A program made the translations under genes and the position numbers. DNA of 64,000 nucleotides from positions 186,001-250,000 of the forward strand of contig PGZV01000001.1 in the NCBI GenBank assembly GCA_002841495.1. The letters are read 5' to 3'. Positions 42,369 through 51,568 of this stretch are shown here, piece after piece. Position 1 is the stretch's first letter, and every line of letters starts with the position of its first letter. Source of the stretch: Firmicutes bacterium HGW-Firmicutes-2. Its GTDB lineage: Bacteria > Bacillota > Clostridia > Lachnospirales > Vallitaleaceae. Under the pieces are notes generated by a model. The model was not told where the DNA came from. It did not search any database and saw nothing but the letters and a program-made list of their open reading frames with translations.

Positions 42369-43439
42369 TTATTCTTGAGGTAATAAACCTTCAAGGGTGT
42401 ATAGAATATGTTTGGTACCGTCTGCAAAAGCATACTCAGCCATTTTTTCTGAATAAATCTGGGGATGTTGATGTAGATAGAGCACGGATTTCATTAGGGT
42501 TTCAGGTGTTAGGTGTTCTTGTTGTAAGACCATACTGTAGCCGAAAGCTTCAAAGGCATCAGCATTAAGAAGCTGATCACCTCTGCTTTGGGTCGCAGGT
42601 AAAGGAATTAATAGATGGGGCTTTTTGAGGGCCACAAGTTCAGTGATGGTATTAGAACCGGCCCGACTTACGACCACATCAGCCATAGCATACAGATCAG
42701 CCATATGTTTGCCTACGAACTCATATTGTCTGTAACCTTCAAGGTAGTCATAACTATGATCGATATTGCCTTTTCCACAGAGATGGACCACATGAAAGGT
42801 TTTTGTCAATTCTATGAGACTATTTCTAAGACAATCATTAATACTATGTGCGCCGAGACTGCCACCGGTTACCATTAATATGGCTTTATTATAATCAAGC
42901 CTTGTATAGACATGGCCTTTATGGCCTTCACCAAGAAGAAGTTCGCCCCTTATAGGTGCACCGGTGTGGACACCTTTTGAAGCCGGAATATGAGCTAAAG
43001 TACTTTCAAATGTGGTACAGATTTTTACGGCAAACCTAGAAGCAATTTTATTAGCTAGGCCTGGTGTCATATCCGATTCATGTATAACGACCGGAACCTT
43101 GGTCAGCCACGCTGCTATTACGACCGGTACAGTGACGAAGCCACCTTTGGAAAATACCAGGTTCGGTTTTAATTTGTGCATGAGAAAGATAGACTCAATG
43201 GTTCCGAAAAATATTTTGAAAAGATCCGTGAAATTCTTAAAATCGATATAGCGTCTGAGTTTTCCTGAAGCGATGCCATAGTAAGGCAACCCTTCTTTTT
43301 CTATGAGCTTTTTTTCTATGCCATTCTTAGATCCTATGTAATCTATGTGGTAGTTTTTTCCCCTAAGATAAGGTAATAAAGCCAAATGAGGCATGACATG
43401 ACCGGCAGTGCCTCCGCCTGTAAGTATAATTTTTTTCAT
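42369..43439 (-). CDS. murG: Undecaprenyl-PP-MurNAc-pentapeptide GlcNAc transferase
   Basis: Makes lipid II from lipid I on the inner membrane face, using UDP-GlcNAc. The 356-aa protein starts MKKIILTGGGTAGHVMPHLA, with FSKGGFVTVPVVIAAWL, PVVIHESDMTPGLANKI, VTGGSLGAHSIN, the donor-binding VVSRAGSNTITELVALKKP and PATQSRGDQLLNA. The frame is open upstream to 43457, but GGAGG lies 5 nt before the ATG at 43439. It is a minus-strand gene between plus-strand units, outside the usual mur cluster. Confidence 0.95.
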   Translation of the reverse strand: MKKIILTGGGTAGHVMPHLALLPYLRGKNYHIDYIGSKNGIEKKLIEKEGLPYYGIASGKLRRYIDFKNFTDLFKIFFGTIESIFLMHKLKPNLVFSKGGFVTVPVVIAAWLTKVPVVIHESDMTPGLANKIASRFAVKICTTFESTLAHIPASKGVHTGAPIRGELLLGEGHKGHVYTRLDYNKAILMVTGGSLGAHSINDCLRNSLIELTKTFHVVHLCGKGNIDHSYDYLEGYRQYEFVGKHMADLYAMADVVVSRAGSNTITELVALKKPHLLIPLPATQSRGDQLLNADAFEAFGYSMVLQQEHLTPETLMKSVLYLHQHPQIYSEKMAEYAFADGTKHILYTLEGLLPQE

Positions 43440-43531
43440 CAGAACCTCCAAAGACAATAATCTCTATTCATTATGAATATAATAGACTCGAAAGTCAATA
43501 GATGGTTAAAGTGTTAAAAATATATTCCATA

Positions 43532-43559
43532 TTGACAACAAAAATGTAGATGGTATAAT
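43532..43559 (+). promoter_or_regulatory. Promoter of the galR-like gene
   Basis: Consensus TTGACA (43532-43537), 16 bp, and TATAAT (43554-43559) with an upstream TGG that makes an extended -10. This is a very strong promoter. Confidence 0.75.
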
Positions 43560-43562
43560 TAA

Positions 43563-43582
43563 TATAGAAAACCTTTTCTATA
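43563..43582 (+). promoter_or_regulatory. Palindromic operator at the galR-like promoter
   Basis: A perfect inverted repeat TATAGAAAA-CC-TTTTCTATA placed 4 bp after the -10 element, over the transcription start. It is the natural site for autoregulation by the LacI-type protein encoded 15 bp downstream. The centre is CC rather than the usual CG. Confidence 0.6.
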
Positions 43583-43596
43583 AAGGAGACATAAAT

Positions 43597-44598
43597 ATGA
43601 AAAGAACGACCATACAAGATGTTGCAAGCGCTGCAGGTGTTTCCATTACGACAGTCTCAAGAGTGATCAATAATAACTATCCGGTCAAGGCGTCAACTCG
43701 AAAAAGAGTTGAAGAAGCCGTGGATAGGCTTAAGTTTAAACCTAATTTATTGGCCCGCAGTCTGATTCAAAATTCAACAAAAACAGTGGGCATTTTAACA
43801 CCATCAATAGAAAACCTTTTCTTTTCTGAAGTCATAAAAGGTGTAGATAGTGTCTTAAAAGAAAAAGGTTACACAACCTTTCTATGTCATACAGAAGGTG
43901 AAGCAACCAATGAGGTGGAGATGATTCATAGTTTGGTGGATCGTCGCGTGGATGGCATGGTTGTACTTGACCCAAGGAAAGAAAATGTGGTATCAGGGTA
44001 TTTTGAAGAACTTGCCAAGCGCGTACCTTTATTGTTGGTGAACGGCTATGCTCAAGGTATTGGGTGTAATTATGTTCTTAATGACGGAGAAGGTGGCACC
44101 CGTATGGCTTTAAAATACTTGATATCAGAAGGATGCAAGCGGATTGTTTTTTTGCGAGGTAAGAAAAGTCATTCGTATGATATTAAAGAAGAAGTCTATT
44201 TGGAATTTATGAAAGCCCATAGTATGGAAAGTCGCATCCTTAGAATAAAAGATGGTAACGATATCAAAACCGTGGAACAGGCTAAAGACGCTGTAGCAGG
44301 TTATATTAGGTCCGGCGAAAAGCCCGATGCCTTATTGGCATGTAATGACTGGATGGCAGTTGGCGCCTTAAGTGGTGCCAAATCAGAAGGATACATCATC
44401 CCAAAAGATATGCGTATCATAGGGTTTGATAATACCATCATATCGATGATTACCGAACCTAAGCTATCTACAGTAGATCAGCAGATGATGAAACTAGGTC
44501 AACTAGCAGGCAACCGCATATACAAAATGATGACCACCAAAGACATAGAAAACCAAAAAACGTACTTGGAAACAAAACTAATGATTAGAGAGTCTTAG
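43597..44598 (+). CDS. LacI/GalR-family regulator of the galactose genes
   Basis: A 333-aa repressor with an N-terminal HTH (TTIQDVASAAGVSITTVSRV) and hinge helix (PNLLARSLIQ), then a periplasmic-binding-protein-like sugar domain (KTVGILTPSIENLFFSEVIK, DGMVVLDPR, CKRIVFLRG, LLACNDWMAVGAL, RIIGFDNTIISMITEPKLST). It lies directly upstream of galK-galE-galT on the same strand, so galactose or a derivative is the likely effector. Its own promoter carries a perfect palindrome, suggesting self-repression. Confidence 0.88.
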   Translation: MKRTTIQDVASAAGVSITTVSRVINNNYPVKASTRKRVEEAVDRLKFKPNLLARSLIQNSTKTVGILTPSIENLFFSEVIKGVDSVLKEKGYTTFLCHTEGEATNEVEMIHSLVDRRVDGMVVLDPRKENVVSGYFEELAKRVPLLLVNGYAQGIGCNYVLNDGEGGTRMALKYLISEGCKRIVFLRGKKSHSYDIKEEVYLEFMKAHSMESRILRIKDGNDIKTVEQAKDAVAGYIRSGEKPDALLACNDWMAVGALSGAKSEGYIIPKDMRIIGFDNTIISMITEPKLSTVDQQMMKLGQLAGNRIYKMMTTKDIENQKTYLETKLMIRES

Positions 44599-44662
44599 CA
44601 AAAGATGATAATAAAGAGAATTATAATAAAAGCATTATGGTATAAGAAGGAGATAACCAGCT

Positions 44663-45841
44663 ATGAATACTACAACAAATAGTACACTGAAAACATCTAT
44701 GCAAGCATCTTTTGAATCCATCTATGGTGAAGGTGGGGAGATACGACACTATTTTGCACCCGGGCGTGTGAACTTGATTGGAGAACATATCGACTACAAT
44801 GGCGGTTATGTCTTCCCCTGTGCACTGGATTTTGGCACATATGCGGCGGTTCGAGTAAGGAATGACCATCAGGTAAGCTTTGCCACTTTGAACTTTGATA
44901 CTAGGGTGACAGTAGATTTGAATCACATCGTATATAATGAAGAAGATGATTGGACCAACTATCCTAAAGGGGTCATAAAAACATTTTTAGACCTTGGCAT
45001 TTCGCTTAGTGGGTTTGAAGTACTGTATTATGGTAATATACCTAATGGTTCAGGTTTATCCTCATCAGCTTCTCTTGAAGTCTTGACGGCGGTCATGATT
45101 AATGACTTATTTGAGTGCAATCTGGACAGAGTGGATTTGGTTAAGATGAGTCAAAAAGCTGAAAATGCTTTTGTAGGTGTCAATTGTGGCATTATGGATC
45201 AATTTGCCGTAGGTATGGGTAAGGCGGACCATGCTATCTTACTGGATTGTAACACACTCAAGTATGAGTATGTTCCCCTTAAGTTAGAAGGCGTAAAAAT
45301 AATCATCAGCAATACCAATATGCGAAGGGGTTTGGCTGACTCAAAATACAATGAACGCCGTCGTGAGTGCGATAAGGCAGTTGCTGAATTGAACAAAGTT
45401 CTGGAAATACAGTACTTATGTGATTTGGATGGCGAGAGTTTTGAGAAAAACAAACATTTAATCGAAGATCAAGTGATTAGAAAAAGAGCCGAACATGCCG
45501 TATATGAAAACCTTAGAACATTAGAAGCAAAAGAAGCCCTTGAGAAGGATGACTTATTTTGTTTTGGGAATCTGATGAATGCGTCTCATGACTCTTTAAG
45601 AGATCTATATGAAGTAACTGGGGATGCCCTTGATACGATGGTAAATGAAGCACGGAAAATTGAAGGTACGATAGGTTCAAGGATGACAGGGGCTGGTTTT
45701 GGCGGATGTACAGTGAGTCTGGTCAAGGAAGAAGCGGTCGATATTTTTATAAAAGAAGTGGGTAAGCATTACGAGACGTTAACAGGACTAACGCCGGCAT
45801 TTTATGTGGCTGGTGTCGGTCAAGGTGCAAGTAGGATTTAA
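44663..45841 (+). CDS. galK: Galactokinase
   Basis: Phosphorylates galactose to galactose-1-phosphate, first step of the Leloir pathway. The 392-aa GHMP kinase has the galactokinase signature APGRVNLIGEHIDYNGGYVFP, the ATP loop PNGSGLSSSASLEVLTAVM, CGIMDQFAVGMGK and the C-terminal GSRMTGAGFGGCTVSLV. AAGGAG precedes the ATG. galE follows after 11 nt and galT after that, one operon. Confidence 0.96.
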   Translation: MNTTTNSTLKTSMQASFESIYGEGGEIRHYFAPGRVNLIGEHIDYNGGYVFPCALDFGTYAAVRVRNDHQVSFATLNFDTRVTVDLNHIVYNEEDDWTNYPKGVIKTFLDLGISLSGFEVLYYGNIPNGSGLSSSASLEVLTAVMINDLFECNLDRVDLVKMSQKAENAFVGVNCGIMDQFAVGMGKADHAILLDCNTLKYEYVPLKLEGVKIIISNTNMRRGLADSKYNERRRECDKAVAELNKVLEIQYLCDLDGESFEKNKHLIEDQVIRKRAEHAVYENLRTLEAKEALEKDDLFCFGNLMNASHDSLRDLYEVTGDALDTMVNEARKIEGTIGSRMTGAGFGGCTVSLVKEEAVDIFIKEVGKHYETLTGLTPAFYVAGVGQGASRI

Positions 45842-45852
45842 AGGAGGATCAT

Positions 45853-46845
45853 ATGGCAATTTTAGTTTGTGGTGGTGCAGGGTATATAGGATCTCATACA
45901 GTAGCGGCTCTTGTTGCAGAAGGAGAAGCGGTGGTTGTTTTTGATAATTTAATTACTGGGCATCGCAAAGCAGTACCTGAAAACGTAGCTTTTTATGAGG
46001 GCGACCTTAGGAATGAAGGGGATTTAGACCGTGTCTTTTCTAATGAAAATATTGATGCTGTCATTGATTTTGCGGCTTATTCTTTGGTGGGTGAAAGTGT
46101 GACGCAACCCTTAAAATACTATGAAAATAATGTATATGGGACCTTATGTTTATTAAAAAAAATGGTTGAGTTTAAAGTGCCTTATATTGTCTTTTCATCC
46201 ACTGCGGCTACCTACGGAGAACCCAAAGAGATTCCAATTAAAGAAGAAGATCGGACATTGCCGACCAATCCATATGGTGAATCCAAGTTGGTGGTAGAAA
46301 AGATGCTAAAGTGGGTAGGAGAAGCTCATGGCATTCGGTATACAGCCCTTCGTTATTTTAACGCTGCAGGAGCTCATGAAAGTGGGCTTATTGGAGAAGA
46401 TCATACACCTGAAAGCCACTTAATACCTCTAGTACTTCAGGTTGCCAATGGACAACGAGAGGAGATTATGGTCTTTGGGGATGATTATGCCACAAAAGAC
46501 GGGACATGCGTCAGAGATTATATCCATGTTACGGATTTGTCCGATGCTCATGTTTTGGCACTTAGAAGACTTCAAAAAGGTGGCGACAGTAGAATCTATA
46601 ACCTTGGAAACGGTCAAGGTTTTTCTGTTATGGAAATCATCCGTATATCGAGAGCGGTGACAGGACACCCCATTCCTGCAGCTGTAACAAGTAGAAGAGA
46701 AGGCGATCCTGCAACGTTGATTGCATCAGCAGAAGCAGCTATAAAAGAACTGGGTTGGAAGCCTAAATTCGATACCATAGATGACATTATAAGAACAGCA
46801 TGGACTTGGCATCAAGCTCACCCTAAAGGTTATATAGAAGAATAA
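45853..46845 (+). CDS. galE: UDP-glucose 4-epimerase
   Basis: Interconverts UDP-galactose and UDP-glucose. The 330-aa short-chain dehydrogenase-type protein has the NAD loop MAILVCGGAGYIGSHTVAAL, DNLITGHRKAV, the catalytic Ser and YxxxK (PYGESKLVVEKML), ALRYFNAAGAHESG, VRDYIHVTDLSDAH and YNLGNGQGFSVMEII. GGAGG precedes the ATG. It is central to the galactose operon and also supplies UDP-galactose for glycans. Confidence 0.96.
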   Translation: MAILVCGGAGYIGSHTVAALVAEGEAVVVFDNLITGHRKAVPENVAFYEGDLRNEGDLDRVFSNENIDAVIDFAAYSLVGESVTQPLKYYENNVYGTLCLLKKMVEFKVPYIVFSSTAATYGEPKEIPIKEEDRTLPTNPYGESKLVVEKMLKWVGEAHGIRYTALRYFNAAGAHESGLIGEDHTPESHLIPLVLQVANGQREEIMVFGDDYATKDGTCVRDYIHVTDLSDAHVLALRRLQKGGDSRIYNLGNGQGFSVMEIIRISRAVTGHPIPAAVTSRREGDPATLIASAEAAIKELGWKPKFDTIDDIIRTAWTWHQAHPKGYIEE

Positions 46846-46868
46846 GATATTAGAGTGAAGGAGCATAT

Positions 46869-48410
46869 ATGGAGATGATTAAGAAATACATTGAGGAACT
46901 TATATTATTTGGTTTACATCATAAGTTGATTGAAGCTTTGGATGTACCTCTCGTGCGCAATCAGCTTATGGCATTATTAAAAGTGAGTGAACCGTACACC
47001 GGCAAGGCCGTAATTATAGAAGATCAGACGCCGACGAGAATTCTAGAAGGCATTTTAAATGAGGCGGTCTTATTGGGTATTATTGAAGAAAGCCTTGTGG
47101 AGCGTGAGATTCTTGATGCAAAGTTGATGGCAACTCTCATGCCGAGACAATCTGAATTAAACCGGTTGTATACTATGGTTAAAGAGGAAAAAGGGATTAA
47201 GGCGGCTACGGACTATTATTACCACCTGAGTCAGATGTCCAATTATATCCGAACAGACCGAATCGCCTTAAATAGATACTGGCAGACCGAGACCCAGTAT
47301 GGCAACATGGAAATCACGATTAATTTATCAAAGCCGGAAAAAGACCCAAAGGATATTGAAAAGGCAAAGCATCAGCCACAATCCAATTATCCCAAGTGTT
47401 TTTTGTGTTTGGAAAATGTAGGTTATGAAGGCAATCTAAACCATCCGGCAAGAAGTAACCACCGTGTGTTGCCCCTTACGCTTAATGATGAATCCTGGTA
47501 TCTGCAATACTCACCTTATGTTTATTATAATGAACACGCCATCATTTTCAAAGAAACCCATGAACCCATGAAAATCACGTTTGAAACCTTCAAACGCCTT
47601 GCAGATTTTATCGAGTGTATGCCCCATTATTTTATCGGATCCAATGCAGACCTACCCATTGTAGGCGGATCCATCCTAAGTCATGATCATTTTCAAGGTG
47701 GTAGGCATCGTTTTTCCATGGTGGATGCCAAAGTTTTAAGAACTTATAAGAACTTAGATGTACCAGATATACGTTTGGAGATATTGGCTTGGCCACTGTC
47801 CGTAGTTCGCCTATCTTCAAATGATAAGTCGACTTTGGTTCAACAGGCATTTGATATATTTAAGTATTGGCAAGGATATAGTGACTTCAATGAAGGCATT
47901 CTTGCATATTCGGATACGAGTGAAGGTTCTGTGCCCCATAATACGGTAACACCCATTGCCAGAATGAATGATCAAGGTTGGTATGAGATGGACTTAGCTC
48001 TTAGAAACAATCGAAAGGATGAAAAGCATCCGGAGGGAATTTTTCATCCACATGAGCACCTACATCATATAAAGAAAGAAAACATAGGTCTCATTGAGGT
48101 TATGGGGCTGGCGGTCTTACCAGCTAGACTGGAGCTGGATTTAACCTTTTTGAGTGAAGTATTAATGGGGAAACATTCTATGGATTTAGTGAGAGAGAAG
48201 CTACCTCATCATTTTGCCTGGTTTGAAACTATTGTGTTAGATGTTGGCTTAACCTGCAGTGAAACAACAGCAAAAGAAGTTTTAAAGCATGCCGTAGGTC
48301 AAAGATTTGCAGAGGTACTGGATTGTTCCGGTGTCTTTAAGCAAACAATAGAGGGTCTTGGGGCATTTGAAAGATTTGTTGAGAGTATGGGCTATATAAA
48401 GATCAGTTAG
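46869..48410 (+). CDS. galT: Galactose-1-phosphate uridylyltransferase, class II
   Basis: Transfers UMP between UDP-glucose and galactose-1-phosphate. The 513-aa length and sequence (CFLCLENVGYEGNLNHPARS, LQYSPYVYYNEHAIIF, PIVGGSILSHDHFQGGRH with the catalytic His-rich site, NTVTPIARMN, HPHEHLHHIKKENIGLIEVM) mark the Gram-positive class II enzyme rather than the E. coli type. It ends the galK-galE-galT operon. A terminator appears only 330 bp downstream, after a MITE-like repeat. Confidence 0.95.
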   Translation: MEMIKKYIEELILFGLHHKLIEALDVPLVRNQLMALLKVSEPYTGKAVIIEDQTPTRILEGILNEAVLLGIIEESLVEREILDAKLMATLMPRQSELNRLYTMVKEEKGIKAATDYYYHLSQMSNYIRTDRIALNRYWQTETQYGNMEITINLSKPEKDPKDIEKAKHQPQSNYPKCFLCLENVGYEGNLNHPARSNHRVLPLTLNDESWYLQYSPYVYYNEHAIIFKETHEPMKITFETFKRLADFIECMPHYFIGSNADLPIVGGSILSHDHFQGGRHRFSMVDAKVLRTYKNLDVPDIRLEILAWPLSVVRLSSNDKSTLVQQAFDIFKYWQGYSDFNEGILAYSDTSEGSVPHNTVTPIARMNDQGWYEMDLALRNNRKDEKHPEGIFHPHEHLHHIKKENIGLIEVMGLAVLPARLELDLTFLSEVLMGKHSMDLVREKLPHHFAWFETIVLDVGLTCSETTAKEVLKHAVGQRFAEVLDCSGVFKQTIEGLGAFERFVESMGYIKIS

Positions 48411-48472
48411 ATTTGCAAAATATAATCATCATGCATGAAAAATCAATATCTCATTCAAAAGCTTAATAATTT

Positions 48473-48591
48473 GGTTAAGGTGTAAAAACTATATAGTTGA
48501 ACTTTCGCATACAGTATATAGTTATGAATGTATCAACATAATCTATATATTGCATGTGAATTTAGTGAAACTTAGTTTTGACCCTTTAACC
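48473..48591 (-). repeat. MITE-like repeat, complete copy
   Basis: 119 bp in the opposite orientation to the copy at 20108. Ends GGTTAAGGTGTAAAAACTA and TAGTTTTGACCCTTTAACC are imperfect inverted repeats. The inner AACTATATAGTT palindrome and the ATCTATATATTGCATGTGA core are kept. No coding potential. Confidence 0.82.
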
Positions 48592-48743
48592 ATAATTTCG
48601 TATATTACAACAATGAAATGCAATGTTCATAATTATTTTACAACTTGGTCACTTTAAAGCCATAACTTTGTTTTATAATCAGTTCATAGCATTGATAGCA
48701 GTTAGTTCATTTCATAAAACTCCCCTCATATAATATTAAAAAG

Positions 48744-48774
48744 AAAGAAGCTTTCCCCAAAAGCTTCTTTTTTT
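48744..48774 (+). terminator. Terminator downstream of the gal operon
   Basis: An 11-bp stem AAAGAAGCTTT / AAAGCTTCTTT, loop CCCCA, and a run of seven T's. Confidence 0.85.
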
Positions 48775-49058
48775 GTTGCGCAAAACGCGACAAAGTCGCT
48801 TTGAACTGTATTAGGAAATTATACCTTCCTAATACAATTCAAATATTTAATTAAGCGCGTGCTTTGCACATGCGCAAAGAAGACTGACTTCTTTGTAATG
48901 GAATCTAAATAGTATATAACGTGACGAAGTCATTCTTCTTGTTGCTCTAGTAAAGCCTAATTAAAGCATTCAGCTTTGAAACATAGCTGAATACGTCAAG
49001 GAACTTTCCTGCCGCGAACAATTTGCAAGCAAACCGCGACAAAGTCGCTTTGTTCTTG
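48775..49058 (+). repeat. Hairpin-rich region with repeat family 3 upstream of ridA
   Basis: No gene. Successive hairpins: GCGAC-AAA-GTCGC; GTATTAGGAA/TTCCTAATAC (10 bp); CAAAGAAG/CTTCTTTG; TTCAGCT/AGCTGAA (48969-48991). Then the conserved unit CGTCAAGGAACTTTCCTGCC with AACAATTTGCAAGCAAA and a second GCGAC-AAA-GTCGC follows at 48994-49058. The last part recurs at 59401-59462. It forms the long leader or upstream region of ridA. Confidence 0.6.
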
Positions 49059-49101
49059 TATAATAAAACAAAACAAAACAAAAATTGAAGGAGTGGTTAT
49101 A

Positions 49102-49485
49102 ATGAAAAGAAATATTACGACGGATCAAGCACCAGCGGCTATAGGACCTTATTCTCAAGGAATTGTTGTAAATGATCTTCTGTTTACATCCGGACAGCTA
49201 CCTATAGATATCAAAACAGGGATGATGCCGACGACCATAGAGGAACAGACAATAGCATCGTTATCAAATGTAAAGGCGATTGTTGAAGCGGCCGGTTCCG
49301 GTATGAAAGATGTCATCAAAGTTATGGTGTTCTTGAAGGATATGAATGACTTTGTAGCCATGAATCAGGTTTATGAGACCTTTTTTGAAGCGCCTTATCC
49401 ATCAAGAAGTTGTGTTGAGGTCGCAAGGCTGCCCAAAGATGCAAATATTGAGATTGAAGCCATAGTACAAGTTAAGAATGAGTAG
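49102..49485 (+). CDS. ridA: RidA family enamine/imine deaminase
   Basis: Hydrolyses reactive enamines/imines made by PLP enzymes and protects against 2-aminoacrylate. The 127-aa protein has TTDQAPAAIGPYSQGIVVND, LFTSGQLPIDIKTG, NVKAIVEAAGSGMKDVIKV and the ending PYPSRSCVEVARLPKDANIE with the substrate-binding Arg. An in-frame GTG at 49093 overlaps the AAGGAG site, so the ATG at 49102 is the start. It is a single-gene unit. Confidence 0.93.
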   Translation: MKRNITTDQAPAAIGPYSQGIVVNDLLFTSGQLPIDIKTGMMPTTIEEQTIASLSNVKAIVEAAGSGMKDVIKVMVFLKDMNDFVAMNQVYETFFEAPYPSRSCVEVARLPKDANIEIEAIVQVKNE

Positions 49486-49486
49486 T

Positions 49487-49523
49487 GTTTAAGGTGTCAA
49501 AGCTTAGTTTTGACCCTTTAACC
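49487..49523 (+). repeat. MITE-like remnant: two fused terminal repeats
   Basis: TTTAAGGTGTCAAA followed at once by TTAGTTTTGACCCTTTAACC: the two ends of the 119-bp element without a core. It forms a hairpin and may act as terminator of ridA. Confidence 0.65.
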
Positions 49524-49565
49524 CTAGTATGGACAGTTTTTTAATGCATAGTGGAAAGGAATATT

Positions 49566-50342
49566 ATGATAAAAGTCACTAATTTTACAAAAGTGTATCG
49601 TTTGACGAAGAAGCAAATGAAAGAACAAAAAGTTAATGATCATAAAAAAATTGCTGTGGACAACATTTCATTTATAGCAAATAAAGGTGAAATATTCGGG
49701 TTATTAGGGCCAAATGGTGCTGGAAAGACCACGACTTTAAGAACCATTGCAACGCTGTTAAAGCCGACAATGGGAGAAATTAGTGTTGAAGGCTATGATG
49801 TGGTGAAGGATGCTAAAGCGGTTCGCAGCAGTATTGGTTTTTTAACCAATGAACTTAAGATGGAAACCCATTTTACACCGGATTATACTATGAAATTTTT
49901 TGGACAACTTCATGGACTTGATCTTGAAACCATCAAAACTAGGACAAATGAATTATTTGAATACTTCGGTATAACCGAATTTAGAAATAAAAAAATTGGA
50001 GAATTGTCCACAGGTATGACACAGAAATTAGCGATTGCCGTTAGTCTGGTACATGATCCGGAGGTGGTCATTTTTGACGAGCCGACCAATGGTCTGGATA
50101 TTATAACGGCTAAGGCTGTTACCGAATATCTTCAAGGGCTAAAAGATAAAGGCAAACTGGTTATTATATCTACGCATATCATGACAGTTGCAGAAAAACT
50201 GTGTGATCGCGTGGCGGTCATCATTAATGGGAAAAAAGTAGCTGATGGGGATATTCCTTCCATAACAACAATGACGGGTACCACCAACCTTGAGGACGCA
50301 TTTTTCGCCTTATACAAAGACAATGTTAAGGAGGTGTTGTAA
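49566..50342 (+). CDS. ABC transporter ATP-binding protein (NatA-like)
   Basis: ATPase of an exporter, 258 aa. Walker A GPNGAGKTTT, signature LSTGMTQKLAIA, Walker B VVIFDEPTNGLD and the switch His in STHIMTV are intact. The domain order and the LSTGM signature fit the NatA/drug-exporter group, and the partner gene resembles NatB. GGAAAGGA precedes the ATG at 49566 (a GTG at 49551 is in frame). The TAATG overlap couples it to the permease. Sodium extrusion is a family-based guess. Confidence 0.87.
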   Translation: MIKVTNFTKVYRLTKKQMKEQKVNDHKKIAVDNISFIANKGEIFGLLGPNGAGKTTTLRTIATLLKPTMGEISVEGYDVVKDAKAVRSSIGFLTNELKMETHFTPDYTMKFFGQLHGLDLETIKTRTNELFEYFGITEFRNKKIGELSTGMTQKLAIAVSLVHDPEVVIFDEPTNGLDIITAKAVTEYLQGLKDKGKLVIISTHIMTVAEKLCDRVAVIINGKKVADGDIPSITTMTGTTNLEDAFFALYKDNVKEVL

Positions 50343-51559
50343 TGCTTTGGGTTATTGTAAAAAAAGAATTGAAACGGGTCTTTTCAGACCGAAGATTGGT
50401 TTTTTCTGCCTTTATCTTACCGGCAGTGGGCATTTACATCTTATATTCCTTAATGGGAACGATGATGGGAGAGATGTTTGAAGACAGAGACCAGCATCAA
50501 TCTATTGTGCATGTTTATAAAGCACCGACATCCTTTTTAGATTATTATGAAAATCATAAAGACGACCTTGGAATGATGATGACTTTTGATCAAGCAGATT
50601 TTGAAGCCGATCTTATAGGCGTCAAAGACGGTAACGTAGATCTTGTGGTTATGTTTGAAGAAGGCTTTGACCAAAAAATATTAGAGTATCAAACTTTGGA
50701 ACAAGTACCTGAAATAAAAACCTATTACAACCCATCCGAGGATTATTCCTATCCGGCAAGGAACAAGTTTGTCATGCAACTCCTTGAGGGTTATGAACTT
50801 GCCATGTTAGGAGAAAGATTTGGACATGAGAATTATGCCAAAGCTTTTATGGTGGATGTGACCAATGATGAAAGTGAAGTCATGGATGAGTCCAAAGCCA
50901 TGGGTATTGGCCTTTCTTTGATATTGCCGATGTTGATTGCGATACTTTTATTTGCTGGTGCTATGGGTATCGGATTAGATACCATAGCAGGAGAAAAAGA
51001 AAGAGGAACCATGGCAACCTTACTCATGACGCCTGTCAATAGAGAAACCATCGCCATGGGTAAATTAATTGGACTGGCCATCGTTGCCTTTGTGAGCGCT
51101 GCGTGTTCATTTATTGCCATCATGGCTTCCTTGCCAAACGTAGGTGGCATGTTATCTGGCGGCAGAGATATTTCTATTACATCATTGTCCTTTACGGTTT
51201 TTCAGTATGTACAGTTATTAATTATTATGTTGGTATTGGTAGGCATGTATGTAGGTCTTATATGTATTACTTCCGTTAGAGCAAAGTCTATTAAAGAGGC
51301 AGGCACCTATGTGTCGCCTATTTACATGATTGTTATGTTTGCATCTTTTTCAACCATGTTTACCACAGGTGAACCTGCTTTGATTCAATTTGCCATTCCG
51401 ATACTCGGCAACGTACTGGCGATTAAACAATTATTTATGTTCCAACTGGGCATGGATGCATTCTTGCTATCCACTATTGTATCCATTGTCATTACAGGGA
51501 TTTTGATTCTTATGATTACAAGATCTTTCAATAATGAAAAAGTTATGTTGAACGCTTAA
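50342..51559 (+). CDS. ABC-2 type permease (NatB-like)
   Basis: Membrane partner of the preceding ATPase, 405 aa. One N-terminal membrane helix (RLVFSAFILPAVGIYILYSL), a ~150-aa extracellular domain, then five C-terminal helices with the family motif GLDTIAGEKERGTMATLLMTPVNRE between the first two. This matches ABC-2 exporters of the NatB/YhaP group. It ends 9 nt before manA, but a common function with that gene is not suggested. Confidence 0.87.
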   Translation: MLWVIVKKELKRVFSDRRLVFSAFILPAVGIYILYSLMGTMMGEMFEDRDQHQSIVHVYKAPTSFLDYYENHKDDLGMMMTFDQADFEADLIGVKDGNVDLVVMFEEGFDQKILEYQTLEQVPEIKTYYNPSEDYSYPARNKFVMQLLEGYELAMLGERFGHENYAKAFMVDVTNDESEVMDESKAMGIGLSLILPMLIAILLFAGAMGIGLDTIAGEKERGTMATLLMTPVNRETIAMGKLIGLAIVAFVSAACSFIAIMASLPNVGGMLSGGRDISITSLSFTVFQYVQLLIIMLVLVGMYVGLICITSVRAKSIKEAGTYVSPIYMIVMFASFSTMFTTGEPALIQFAIPILGNVLAIKQLFMFQLGMDAFLLSTIVSIVITGILILMITRSFNNEKVMLNA

Positions 51560-51568
51560 GGAGGCACT

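Noticed and set aside
43504-43519. GGTTAAAGTGTTAAAA upstream of the galR-like gene as another MITE copy
   Set aside because: Only one end-like stretch, with no core or second end. It may be chance in AT-rich DNA.
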